Assembly: GCA_902783785.1 (NCBI GenBank)
Contig: CACZSH010000047.1
Span: 1-32,487 of the forward strand
DNA from: an uncultured bacterium
GTDB lineage: Bacteria; Cyanobacteriota; Vampirovibrionia; Gastranaerophilales; Gastranaerophilaceae
Length of the DNA: 32,487 bases
Reading direction: 5' to 3'
Each line of letters opens with the position of its first letter. The first letter of the stretch is position 1. Below are positions 25,043 through 32,472 of the stretch, piece after piece. The position numbers and the translations under genes were made by a program. The notes below the pieces were generated by a model. The model was not told where the DNA came from, ran no database searches, and saw nothing but the letters and a program-made list of their open reading frames with translations.

Positions 25043-26155
25043 TTAAATATAATTTAGCGGATTTTTTGTTTTACCGTTTACACGAACTTCGAAGTGAACG
25101 TGAGGTCCTGTTGAATAACCTGTTGTTCCTTCAAGTCCTATAACTTGACCTTTTGTTACATAAGCGCCATTACTTACCTTTATTGTATCCATGTGAGCAT
25201 ATAAAGTTGAAGTTGGTTCTCCATTTATAGTTCCGTGGTCAATAATTACAACTTTACCATATCCGCCATACCAACCTGTAAAGATAACTTTTCCTGAATT
25301 TGATGCATGAATTGCACCTCTATATGGACCTCCTATATCGATTCCTGAGTGGAATGTTCTACTGTTGAATATAGGGTGTGTTCTGTAGCCATATGGAGAA
25401 GTTATTCTTCCTGATATAGGTTTTATGAAGCCTGATACGACCTTAACGGATTGACTAGAATTAGAGGAACTTTTGCTTATCATTGTTCCTATGCTTTCCG
25501 ATTGTTTTGCAAGTTCTTTTTCTGCTTTTTCATAAGCAACTCTATCTGTTCTTAATTTGTTAATCATATCTTCGTTCCTTGATATAGAACGTTGAATATA
25601 TGCTTGTTGTTGATTTATTTGTCTTATAGAACTTGCCAGAATTTTTTTCTTTTCTTCTATATTATATTTTAGATATGCAATTTCTTTGGCTTTTGCTCTT
25701 GCCTGAACCATATTTTGATAATCTCTCTTTAAGATTATATTTGAATAATAAATTCTATCTAAAAAATCATTAAAGTTATTAGATTCTAATAGTAAAACAA
25801 CTACACCCTTTCTTTGTGTTTTAAAAATTTGGCGAATACGATTTTTTAGTTGATAATCCATTGAATTATATTCACTTAAAGCTGTTGATAATTGCCCTTC
25901 TAAAGCTGATAATTGATCTTTTGTAGTTGAATATCGTTCTTTTGAGTATTTTAAATCTGCAGTCGTTGTTTCCAACTTCTGCTGGTTTTTGTACAACTTA
26001 TTTGATTCTACCCTTTCTAAAAATTTTAATCTGTTAATTTGTTTTCTGGCTTCTTCTTTTGTTTTAACTTTTGCATAAGAAACAGATGTAGTTAGCGAAA
26101 ATACTACTACAAATAGAGTTAGGTATTTAAGTATATTATATAATCTTTTTTTCAC
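25043..26155 (-). CDS. EnvC/NlpD-like coiled-coil protein with LytM (M23) metallopeptidase domain
   Basis: Starting at GTG 26155, supported by AAGGG four bases upstream and giving a normal signal peptide (MKKRLYNILKYLTLF), the product has 370 residues. An ATG at 26176 is also open but would add seven residues before a good signal peptide. A long coiled coil (about 30-230) is followed by the LytM domain. The zinc ligands look intact: His269 and Asp273 in HSGIDI, and the HxH at 352-354 in GPHVHFEV. It is therefore a likely active endopeptidase rather than a degenerate activator of amidases, although EnvC-type activation of amidases is the main alternative. Co-transcribed with the 34-residue membrane ORF upstream. 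Confidence 0.88.
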   Translation of the reverse strand: MKKRLYNILKYLTLFVVVFSLTTSVSYAKVKTKEEARKQINRLKFLERVESNKLYKNQQKLETTTADLKYSKERYSTTKDQLSALEGQLSTALSEYNSMDYQLKNRIRQIFKTQRKGVVVLLLESNNFNDFLDRIYYSNIILKRDYQNMVQARAKAKEIAYLKYNIEEKKKILASSIRQINQQQAYIQRSISRNEDMINKLRTDRVAYEKAEKELAKQSESIGTMISKSSSNSSQSVKVVSGFIKPISGRITSPYGYRTHPIFNSRTFHSGIDIGGPYRGAIHASNSGKVIFTGWYGGYGKVVIIDHGTINGEPTSTLYAHMDTIKVSNGAYVTKGQVIGLEGTTGYSTGPHVHFEVRVNGKTKNPLNYI

Positions 26156-26162
26156 GTTTCCC

Positions 26163-26267
26163 TTATCTGAATACAAGAGGAAGCATTAAAAGTCCAACAG
26201 TCCAGCTTATAAAGGTTACAGCTATAATTCCTATAATAAGTTTTTGGTGTCTTCTGAAAAATTCCAT
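26163..26267 (-). CDS. 34-residue single-span membrane miniprotein
   Basis: A short frame starts at an ATG with a very strong ribosome-binding site (GAGGGGGAT on the minus strand, a few bases upstream). The peptide has a basic head (MEFFRRHQK), one hydrophobic helix (LIIGIIAVTFISWTVGLL) and a short tail ending LPLVFR. The positive-inside rule predicts an N-in, C-out insertion. Its stop TAA overlaps the AAGGG of the EnvC-like gene, so the two are translationally linked. The head resembles the N-terminal anchor of PpiD/SurA-type proteins, but no further domain follows. It is too short for standard gene calling. Function unknown. Confidence 0.7.
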   Translation of the reverse strand: MEFFRRHQKLIIGIIAVTFISWTVGLLMLPLVFR

Positions 26268-26308
26268 TTTATCCCCCTCTTTATTAATATTTTATTGTTA
26301 AAAGGTTT

Positions 26309-26337
26309 ATTTTACAATTATTTTATATTTATTTGCA
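26309..26337 (-). promoter_or_regulatory. promoter for the miniprotein-EnvC-LptD operon
   Basis: On the minus strand TTGCAA (26337-26332) and TAAAAT (26314-26309) are 17 bp apart. Transcription would start near 26302, about 35 nt before the miniprotein ATG. The divergent gene at 26368 begins only 31 bp from the -35. Confidence 0.55.
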
Positions 26338-26367
26338 AAAAAAGTTAAAATAGCTTAATATATCTTT

Positions 26368-28956
26368 ATGAAATATCAATTTCTTAACTTTTTTTTAGAG
26401 AGAAAAGATTTATTAAAACAAAATTCAGATATGATAGACCCATTTCTGTTAGAAAATAATAAGGAAAACTTAGAGTCCTTTTATGATTTTTATGGAAGTG
26501 ATACTCCTATATTGTTTGTTAACGGTTTTATGGGAACAGGTAAAAAGCAGATTGTAAACTATTCTTTGAATTTTTTGTCAAAAGAATCTCTTGTATTGTG
26601 GTATAACTGCTTTGAAACAACTATTTTAGATGATATTTTACTTGTGTTTTTTAATGAATTTAGAAAGCTGCAAACTCAAGGTATTCTTGCACCACTAAAA
26701 ACAAAAACTGAAAATTTTACGGCGAAGATAAATGCTTATTTTACTTCTATTGAAAAACCAATTATTATTATTTTGAATTCTTTTGATTCAATTCAAAAAG
26801 AAAATGTTGCGGAAATTGTTGATTTTATTAATCACGTTATAGGTTTTGAAAAAATAAAAGTTATTGTTGTTTCACGAACCTTGGATAGAAAAATATTTAC
26901 TGATGATTCTAAATATGAAAGGATTACTCTTTCTGCTTTAGAAAAGAACTTGTTTGAAAAGTTTTTAAAACAAAGAAAGATTTCTTTATCATCATCTTTG
27001 CTCGAAGATTTATATAAACATACAAGAGGGTATTATTTTTATACATCCATAACTGCAAGTATTTTAAAGTATAAAAATCTTGATGTAAAAGATTTTATGG
27101 AAAGTTTTAAATTAAGTTTTCTTAGTTATAATAAATACTTAGAAAAAGAAATTATAGATATAATTCCTGCAATATCTGTTCAATTCTTTTGGTTATTGTG
27201 TTTATTGAGACATGGTGTTACAACTCAAATTTTAAAACAATTACACTATTATAATGAAGAGAATATTGAATTTTTAACCGGTAATCAGTTATTGATTCAA
27301 AATAACGGATTGATTTTTGTTCATGATTATTTTAGAGAACAAATGGATATATCTATTCCGGATAATGTTGCTCAAAAGCTTCATAAATTTATTATTGATT
27401 TTTATGAAAGTCAACTGCCGTTAAAGCCTTTGGAAAGAGGGGTTTTACTTTCTCGTCAAACAATAAGAAATGAAATTGAATATCATACTTTGTTTTTGCC
27501 GAGAAAAACTGAAGTAAATCCAAATGCATACAAAGCTATGGCAAGAGGACTAGATTATGATTTGTCGAGATTGAAACAGAATAAAGACAGTCAAAGAAAT
27601 GAAAACGATGAACAGCACAATACTACTCCTCAAGTAGATAATAAACAAAATAATCCTGATTATATATCAACTGTTACGCCTAACGTATCAAATATTGACA
27701 TTAATTTGAGTAATTTGCCGTTTAAACTGACAGAAGATGAATTAAAATTATTGAATGTTTCAACACCTAGTAAAAATTTGTCTGAAAGAATGCAGTCTTC
27801 TATAAATATTGATGTACGAAGAGATGATAATGAAGGTGTTGTAGAAATTAAACAAGAAGAAACTACGGATTCTTTAGCTTATTATTTAAAATTGGCAAAA
27901 TCTGAGGAATCAAAATATAATTATAAACTGGCATGTGAATTGTATAAAAAAGCTTTAACGTTTACTGAAGATGAACAATATAAAAATCTTCTTCCTAAGA
28001 TTTATACAAAATTGGCATTTGGATGCCATAAATTATCAGAAATAGATAATGCTTTAAAATATTATAATCTTGCTAAAGATTGTTATGCACAAAGAGATGA
28101 AAAGATAAAGGAAAATTATATCAAACTAAGTATTGCAAATGTTTATTATGAAACATATAAACTTGATTTGGCGAAGAGTACTTTGTTAGAGATAATTAAT
28201 ACACAAGGAAATCCTCATATCTTAACAACAAAGACATATATTGCCCTTGCTAATATTGAAGATAGCTTGTCTAATACGAATGCTGCATATGATTATTATA
28301 AAAATGCTTTGGAATTATCTAATACAACTATGGATACAGAAACATTATCAGAACTATATTTTAAATATGCACTAATATCTGATGACAAGAATGATATTAC
28401 GACTGCGATTGAATATTATGAAAAATGTATAAATATAAATAAAGATCCAAAAGTAAATAAGTTTTTATCGTCAGCATATTCTAATATTGCAACTTTGTAT
28501 TTAGAAAAAAATGATAATGCGATTGCAGTTAAAAACTTCTTACAGGCTTATCAAATTGATGAAAGTAATCAGAATTATGACGGAATGTATTTTTCTGCTA
28601 CAAAATTAGCTCAAGTAATGCAACGGAAATTACCGGATAAAGCTGTTTATTACTTTAAAAAAGCAAAAGAATGCGCAAAAAAATTAAATGATATTTTCTA
28701 TCAAGCTTCATCTTTATTAGCTTTTGGCGATTTCTACTATGCTCAAAAACAAGATGCATTAGCTTTAAATGAATATTTTGAGGCTTTGGATTTGGTTAAA
28801 AATGATTTTTCAAAGGATAATATAAACAAAATTGAAATGCGCATAAACGATATAAAATTCCGTCTTGGCCATGATAAATTTACGGTAATAGAAAATGAGT
28901 ATAAATTTAGAAAAGCAGAAGCTCAAAAAGAACAACAAAATAACGAAATTCAGTGA
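26368..28956 (+). CDS. large P-loop NTPase-like protein with C-terminal TPR array
   Basis: The 862-residue protein has an N-terminal region (about 45-330) built like a STAND/AAA-type ATPase. A Walker A-like GFMGTGKK (53-60, Lys59) has Lys where Ser or Thr is normal, and a Walker B-like IIIILNSFDSI has Asn for the first Asp, followed by VIVVSRTL (sensor-like Arg). A winged-helix-like part follows (about 270-345). A disordered, Asn/Gln/Asp-rich linker (about 385-475) leads to TPR repeats from about 490 to 840 (LACELYKKALTF, NALKYYNLAKDCYAQ, TAIEYYEKCINI, LALNEYFEAL). Probably a scaffold or signalling switch with impaired hydrolysis. No Shine-Dalgarno is seen. It overlaps rsmG by 62 nt. Confidence 0.8.
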   Translation: MKYQFLNFFLERKDLLKQNSDMIDPFLLENNKENLESFYDFYGSDTPILFVNGFMGTGKKQIVNYSLNFLSKESLVLWYNCFETTILDDILLVFFNEFRKLQTQGILAPLKTKTENFTAKINAYFTSIEKPIIIILNSFDSIQKENVAEIVDFINHVIGFEKIKVIVVSRTLDRKIFTDDSKYERITLSALEKNLFEKFLKQRKISLSSSLLEDLYKHTRGYYFYTSITASILKYKNLDVKDFMESFKLSFLSYNKYLEKEIIDIIPAISVQFFWLLCLLRHGVTTQILKQLHYYNEENIEFLTGNQLLIQNNGLIFVHDYFREQMDISIPDNVAQKLHKFIIDFYESQLPLKPLERGVLLSRQTIRNEIEYHTLFLPRKTEVNPNAYKAMARGLDYDLSRLKQNKDSQRNENDEQHNTTPQVDNKQNNPDYISTVTPNVSNIDINLSNLPFKLTEDELKLLNVSTPSKNLSERMQSSINIDVRRDDNEGVVEIKQEETTDSLAYYLKLAKSEESKYNYKLACELYKKALTFTEDEQYKNLLPKIYTKLAFGCHKLSEIDNALKYYNLAKDCYAQRDEKIKENYIKLSIANVYYETYKLDLAKSTLLEIINTQGNPHILTTKTYIALANIEDSLSNTNAAYDYYKNALELSNTTMDTETLSELYFKYALISDDKNDITTAIEYYEKCININKDPKVNKFLSSAYSNIATLYLEKNDNAIAVKNFLQAYQIDESNQNYDGMYFSATKLAQVMQRKLPDKAVYYFKKAKECAKKLNDIFYQASSLLAFGDFYYAQKQDALALNEYFEALDLVKNDFSKDNINKIEMRINDIKFRLGHDKFTVIENEYKFRKAEAQKEQQNNEIQ

Positions 28957-29524
28957 GATATTTTTAGAAAAAAATAAAGTTATAAATCTTATCAGTAAAA
29001 ATGATGAAAAAGTTTTATTTGAAAAGCATATTTTTGACAGTCTTGCAATATCGTATTTCTTTGAAAAATATAATATAACTCCAAATGGTTTAACGCTGCT
29101 TGACATTGGTACCGGTGGAGGTTTTCCTGCTGTGCCTATTGCAATTAATTATAAAGATTTAAATGTTGTCGGTCTTGATAGTATAGCAAAAAAAATCAGA
29201 GCAATAGAGGAATTTAAACAGGAATTACAACTGGATAATCTTACGCTAATTAATGATAGAGCCGAAAATATACAAACAGAATATGATATAGTTGTAAGTC
29301 GTGCAGTTTCTAAATTAAGTAAAGTTGTACAGTATGCAATGCCTTTGTTAAAAAGTGGCGGTTATTTTGTTTGTTATAAATCTAAATCAGCATTTGATGA
29401 AATACGAGAAGCAAAAGATATTATTTTAAAAAATAAGGCGGAATTTTTAGAGGTTATAGAGTATAAATTACCATTGGAAGAAAATTTTGATAGATTTTTA
29501 GTTGTTGTTAAGAAAAAGTTTTAG
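28895..29524 (+). CDS. rsmG: 16S rRNA (guanine-N7) methyltransferase
   Basis: RsmG (GidB) methylates N7 of G527 in 16S rRNA. The SAM-binding motif is LLDIGTGGGFPAVPIAI, followed by VGLDSIAKKIRAIEEF. The segment VVSRAVSKLSKVVQYAMPLL and the C-terminal GGYFVCYKSKS are characteristic. Length 209 is close to normal. The ATG overlaps the previous gene by 62 nt. That gives a short N-terminus (residues 1-18 are Lys-rich) ahead of the conserved FLEKNKVINLISKND helix, so the start is plausible. Translational coupling with the TPR gene is implied. Confidence 0.95.
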   Translation: MSINLEKQKLKKNNKITKFSEIFLEKNKVINLISKNDEKVLFEKHIFDSLAISYFFEKYNITPNGLTLLDIGTGGGFPAVPIAINYKDLNVVGLDSIAKKIRAIEEFKQELQLDNLTLINDRAENIQTEYDIVVSRAVSKLSKVVQYAMPLLKSGGYFVCYKSKSAFDEIREAKDIILKNKAEFLEVIEYKLPLEENFDRFLVVVKKKF

Positions 29525-29537
29525 TATTGGTACTTTT

Positions 29538-29681
29538 TTATATCGACAATAGCCGTAGTGCAATTGATGGAGTTTGGTTGGCTTGGGCAAGCAAGCTTGC
29601 TGTGGTTTGCTGCAATATCTGTGATTTGATAAAATTACTGCTTTCTTTGGCCATATCAGCATCTTTCACAACAGATAGCAT
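29538..29681 (-). pseudogene. flagellin C-terminal remnant
   Basis: On the minus strand, 47 codons ending at TAA (29540-29538) encode VKDADMAKESSNFIK, SQILQQTTASLL and LAQANQTPSIALRLL. These are the hallmark of the flagellin C-terminal D0 helix, whose consensus is ...SQILQQxxxSxLAQANQxPxxxLxLL. Upstream, homology stops within a few codons of the ATG (about 29681). The D1/D2 domains and N-terminal helix are absent, and heptamer repeats (29707-29734) lie just beyond the break. It sits on the same strand as, and downstream of, the rod operon. A short antisense frame over the same bases should not be annotated. Confidence 0.85.
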
Positions 29682-29706
29682 AGCTATCTTAAAATCCTTG
29701 AATGTT

Positions 29707-29734
29707 AGTAGTGAATGGTGAATTGCGAGTAGTG
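29707..29734 (+). repeat. degenerate heptamer tandem repeat
   Basis: Four consecutive seven-base units read AGTAGTG, AATGGTG, AATTGCG and AGTAGTG. An inverted counterpart, CTATTCACTATTC, follows at about 29739-29751, so the block could fold back on itself. It lies at the break point of the flagellin remnant. Confidence 0.6.
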
Positions 29735-29785
29735 TTTTCTATTCACTATTCTTACATTTGTACGTTGTAAATATTATAAAAATAA

Positions 29786-29809
29786 GGACTTTATCTTGTG
29801 ATAAAGCCC
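29786..29809 (-). terminator. intrinsic terminator of the rod operon
   Basis: On the minus strand GGGCTTTATC (29809-29800), loop ACAA, and GATAAAGTCC (29795-29786) pair with one G-T wobble. They are followed by TTATTTTTATAA, a U-rich tail. It lies about 65 bp downstream of flgC and before the flagellin remnant. Confidence 0.75.
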
Positions 29810-29823
29810 TTTGTGTAGAAAGA

Positions 29824-29851
29824 TTAGTGGGTATAGGGATTAGGTATGGGG
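29824..29851 (+). repeat. second degenerate heptamer repeat
   Basis: Units TTAGTGG, GTATAGG, GATTAGG and TATGGGG follow in exact seven-base register (complement: CCCCATA, CCTAATC, CCTATAC, CCACTAA). They lie between the terminator and the flgC stop codon and have no coding sense. The pattern recalls the short tandem heptamer families of cyanobacterial genomes. Confidence 0.55.
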
Positions 29852-29874
29852 TAATTTGTGATAGTTAGATTTTA

Positions 29875-30315
29875 CTATTTGCCAATTTCAGCCGCTTTAA
29901 GAGCCATTGCTTTAGAAATGTTTAAAACGGCTAAGTTGGCTTCATATGCTCTTTGAGCAAGCATTGCATCTGCAATATCAACCATAGCATTTACGTTAGA
30001 ATTTCTTATATATCCGTTTTCATCTGCATCCGGATGACCAGGTTTGTAAATTTTTTCACCTAAAGTAGGATCTTCCACAATTCCATTAAAACTAACTCCG
30101 CCTTCAAGGGTTCCGCTGCCTGACATAAATCCGCTTTGCATTGAACCCATTATTCCTGCGAAAGAAACACCGCCGTTTTCGGCATTTAACATAGGGATTT
30201 TTCTTACGTAATTTGGTGTATCAACGTTTGCTACGTTCTTTGCGTGAACATCTAATCTGTGACCATGTACTTTTAGGGCATTTGCGCCGATATACATTGA
30301 ATCCATTATACCCAT
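29875..30315 (-). CDS. flgC: flagellar basal-body rod protein FlgC
   Basis: FlgC is a proximal rod subunit exported by the flagellar type III system. The N-terminal rod signature KNVANVDTPNYVRK is present, as is the C-terminal RAYEANLAVLNISKAMALKAAEIG, which together form the D0 coiled coil. The 146 residues match the family. The middle is rich in Gly, Ser and Met (FAGIMGSMQSGFMSGSG), slightly unusual. A strong ribosome-binding site (GAGAGGAAA on the minus strand) precedes the ATG. It is the last gene of the rod operon, 33 nt after flgB. fliE, often next in other bacteria, is absent. Confidence 0.94.
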   Translation of the reverse strand: MGIMDSMYIGANALKVHGHRLDVHAKNVANVDTPNYVRKIPMLNAENGGVSFAGIMGSMQSGFMSGSGTLEGGVSFNGIVEDPTLGEKIYKPGHPDADENGYIRNSNVNAMVDIADAMLAQRAYEANLAVLNISKAMALKAAEIGK

Positions 30316-30348
30316 AATTTCTTTCCTCTCTTTTCTCTTTAACTAATC

Positions 30349-30699
30349 TTATTTTCCTACGTTTATTACTGTTTTCATTTGAGTGATTATGTTTGACATT
30401 CTTCTTGTTGCTACTGTATATAGTAAAGAATTGTTTTGCATTTTTACTAATTCTTCGGCGGCATTGATTGGTTCGTCTGATGTTTCTGATGCTACCATGC
30501 CTCCGTCAAATTTTCTTGCAAGTTTTGTTTCAAGGTTATTTGATGAGCCGCTTAATACTTGTGAAAAATTAATATCTTGTTTCTGATAGCCTGGTGTGTC
30601 CATGTTTGCTACGTTTGCACCAAGAAGTTTTTGTCTTTCTGATATTAAATTTAAAATATTTGATGTTTTATTTAAACTATTTGATACGCTAAAATTCAT
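30349..30699 (-). CDS. flgB: flagellar basal-body rod protein FlgB
   Basis: FlgB begins the proximal rod on the MS ring. The N-terminal motif ANVANMDTPGYQKQDINF is nearly identical to the family pattern (NxANxxTPGYKxxDxxF). The C-terminal helix NNSLLYTVATRRMSNIITQMK is the expected D0 segment. The length of 116 residues is at the short end of normal. It has AAGGAAT before the ATG and follows the upstream rod gene by 18 nt. Confidence 0.94.
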   Translation of the reverse strand: MNFSVSNSLNKTSNILNLISERQKLLGANVANMDTPGYQKQDINFSQVLSGSSNNLETKLARKFDGGMVASETSDEPINAAEELVKMQNNSLLYTVATRRMSNIITQMKTVINVGK

Positions 30700-30717
30700 T
30701 TTGTTATTCCTTTATAA

Positions 30718-31434
30718 TTAAGATTCTCTAATGTTTATACCTTTGTTGTACATATCATATGCAACTTTTAATAATTGCATGTGAGCAAGCATTGATGCGT
30801 TTAATCTCAACATATTGTTAACTTCACCGTATATATCAACATTCGCTGTTTCTAAGTTGTTTTGATATATGTAATCATGATTTTTAATTAATTTAGGTTC
30901 TCCTGATTCTGCTGTTTGTACTAATTTGTTGTGTCCTGTTTCTTTTAGGCTTTCTGGTGATTGGAATTGAACTAAAGGAATAGAACCGATTTTTCTTGGT
31001 TTTGACATTGCTGTGTCCATAACCATAACATCACCATTTCTTTTTATTTGGAAATTGTGTATGTTTGAAGGAATTTGAATGCCGCTTCCTACCATCCAGT
31101 CATCGCTTGTTACAAGATAACCTTCTTTACCAATCTTGAATGAACCATCTCTTGTATAAGCCACTTTACCGTCTTCTGATACAACTGGAATATATCCTGT
31201 TCCTTTGATTGCTACATCATAAGGATTGTTTGTGATTCTTAGTGAACCTTGTGAACAATTTGTTCTTGTTGTACCTGATACGTAACCTTCTTCTGTAAGA
31301 AATTGTTCGAAAGTTACATTTTTATAACCTGTTGTTCCAAAGTTTGCAAAGTTAGTACCTACATAACCTAGTCTTTCAAATTGTATATTTGAGTTGTTTA
31401 TACCTTTTCTGATAATTCCTTGTAAATTGTACAT
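30718..31434 (-). CDS. FlgF/FlgG-family flagellar rod protein
   Basis: A 238-residue rod protein of the FlgE/F/G family. The N-terminal rod motif NFANFGTTGYKNVTFEQFL, the middle domain DVAIKGTGYIPVV and AYTRDGSFKIGKEGYLVTSDD, and the C-terminal ETANVDIYGEVNNML are typical. The tail ends KVAYDMYNKGINIRES rather than the standard FlgG ending, so FlgF is the slightly better guess. Both are subunits that build the distal or proximal rod. It lies 32 nt after a paralogous rod gene and 18 nt before flgB. Confidence 0.85.
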   Translation of the reverse strand: MYNLQGIIRKGINNSNIQFERLGYVGTNFANFGTTGYKNVTFEQFLTEEGYVSGTTRTNCSQGSLRITNNPYDVAIKGTGYIPVVSEDGKVAYTRDGSFKIGKEGYLVTSDDWMVGSGIQIPSNIHNFQIKRNGDVMVMDTAMSKPRKIGSIPLVQFQSPESLKETGHNKLVQTAESGEPKLIKNHDYIYQNNLETANVDIYGEVNNMLRLNASMLAHMQLLKVAYDMYNKGINIRES

Positions 31435-31466
31435 AATTCTTTCTTTCTCTTTACCCTATAATTTAT

Positions 31467-32165
31467 CTACTGAGCACTGCTTAATTGGCTTATTGTTTTT
31501 TGAAGAACTGAGTTTTCTATCATAAATATTTGTCTGTTAGCATCATAAGCTTTTAGTGTTGGCATTAAATTCATAAATTCGTTTTGAATGGCTACATTTG
31601 AATATTCCAAAAATCCTTGTGCAACTTCAGGATTTGTTATTCCTACACCGTTTGAATCTACGATACCGATTGTTGCTACATTATCTAATTTTTTAGTGTG
31701 TTTATTGAAAACTTTTACTTGTCCTTTTGTGTTAACAACAACATCAGAAATTTTGTCAGGTACAAAAGGAAGTTTTATTGGAACACCTGCATTTGATAGT
31801 AATGGTTGATCTTCAAGATTAAGAAGATTACCTTGTTTGTCCAGTTTAAAACGACCATCTCTTGTTAATCTAATACCATCTCTGCCTTGGATTTGGAAAT
31901 AACCTTTTGTATTAAGAGCTAAATCTAAAGGGTTTGCAGAAGTTGAAATTCTGCCTATTGTTGTATCAGTTGCTTGTGATAATCCGTTAACACCAAGATA
32001 TTCCGTGAAAGAAGATACAACAGCTTCTTTTCTTTGATAACCGATTTTATCAAATCCTAAAACATTTTCGTTAGCGACACCAACAATAGCTTGTTGTAAT
32101 TGCATAGCTTTTATAGCTGTTCTGATACCATTGTCTGTAAAGCGAATACCACTTTTGATTAACAT
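31467..32165 (-). CDS. FlgF/FlgG-family flagellar rod protein, first gene of the operon
   Basis: A 232-residue paralogue of the next gene. The N-terminal rod motif is diverged (VANENVLGFDKIGYQRK). The central domain has DLALNTKGYFQIQGRDG and RLTRDGRFKLDKQGNLLN, classic FlgF/G sequence. The C-terminus EYSNVAIQNEFMNLMPTLKAY and ENSVLQKTISQL resembles FlgG (distal rod), so FlgG is somewhat favoured. It follows a sigma-28-like promoter (32201-32227) with GAGG ten bases before the ATG. The two rod genes probably arose from a duplication common to the FlgE/F/G family. Confidence 0.85.
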   Translation of the reverse strand: MLIKSGIRFTDNGIRTAIKAMQLQQAIVGVANENVLGFDKIGYQRKEAVVSSFTEYLGVNGLSQATDTTIGRISTSANPLDLALNTKGYFQIQGRDGIRLTRDGRFKLDKQGNLLNLEDQPLLSNAGVPIKLPFVPDKISDVVVNTKGQVKVFNKHTKKLDNVATIGIVDSNGVGITNPEVAQGFLEYSNVAIQNEFMNLMPTLKAYDANRQIFMIENSVLQKTISQLSSAQ

Positions 32166-32200
32166 TTTTCTAATTACCTCATAATTTATTTATATTGTTA

Positions 32201-32227
32201 ATATCGGCATTGTGAAAGAAAACTTAG
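32201..32227 (-). promoter_or_regulatory. sigma-28 (FliA/SigD)-type promoter for the rod operon
   Basis: On the minus strand CTAAGTTT (32227-32220), an exact 11-base spacer, and GCCGATAT (32208-32201) match the flagellar sigma-28 consensus TAAAGTTT-N11-GCCGATAA in spacing, in the -10 (7 of 8) and in six of eight -35 bases. Transcription from about 32194 would leave a leader of roughly 29 nt that contains the GAGG ribosome-binding site. Confidence 0.75.
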
Positions 32228-32307
32228 ACTATTTAATAAAAAATCCTCTATTTGTACTACCTCTATAAATGTATATAAGAATATTTTTTAATAAGTCAAA
32301 ATTTTGC

Positions 32308-32336
32308 TTGACATAAAATAATTTTATAAATACAAT
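32308..32336 (+). promoter_or_regulatory. near-consensus promoter for tRNA-Thr
   Basis: A perfect TTGACA (32308-32313), a 17-bp spacer and TACAAT (32331-32336) form the strongest sigma-70-type promoter in the window, about 65 bp before the tRNA. The predicted start is near 32343. Confidence 0.8.
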
Positions 32337-32400
32337 AGAAATATGCTACTGCATGAATTACTAACAAAAAACGTGCAAATGGCTGAAAGAGTAACAGATT

Positions 32401-32472
32401 GCCGGCATAGCTCAACGGTAGAGCAACGGTTTTGTAAACCGTAGGTTGTAGGTTCGATTCCTATTGCCGGCT
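32401..32472 (+). tRNA. tRNA-Thr(UGU)
   Basis: The 72-base cloverleaf has a seven-base acceptor stem (GCCGGCA with TGCCGGC at 32465-32471), a D-arm (GCTCAACGGTAGAGC), and an anticodon stem ACGGT/ACCGT around TTTGTAA, whose anticodon TGT reads ACA (Thr). It ends with a T-arm containing TTCGATT. CCA is not encoded, so it must be added after transcription. The base after the acceptor stem is T. Confidence 0.97.

Noticed and set aside
29527-29721. A 64-codon plus-strand frame after rsmG
   Set aside because: It is antisense to the flagellin remnant, whose minus-strand frame has clear protein homology; the plus frame has no ribosome-binding site or recognisable sequence.
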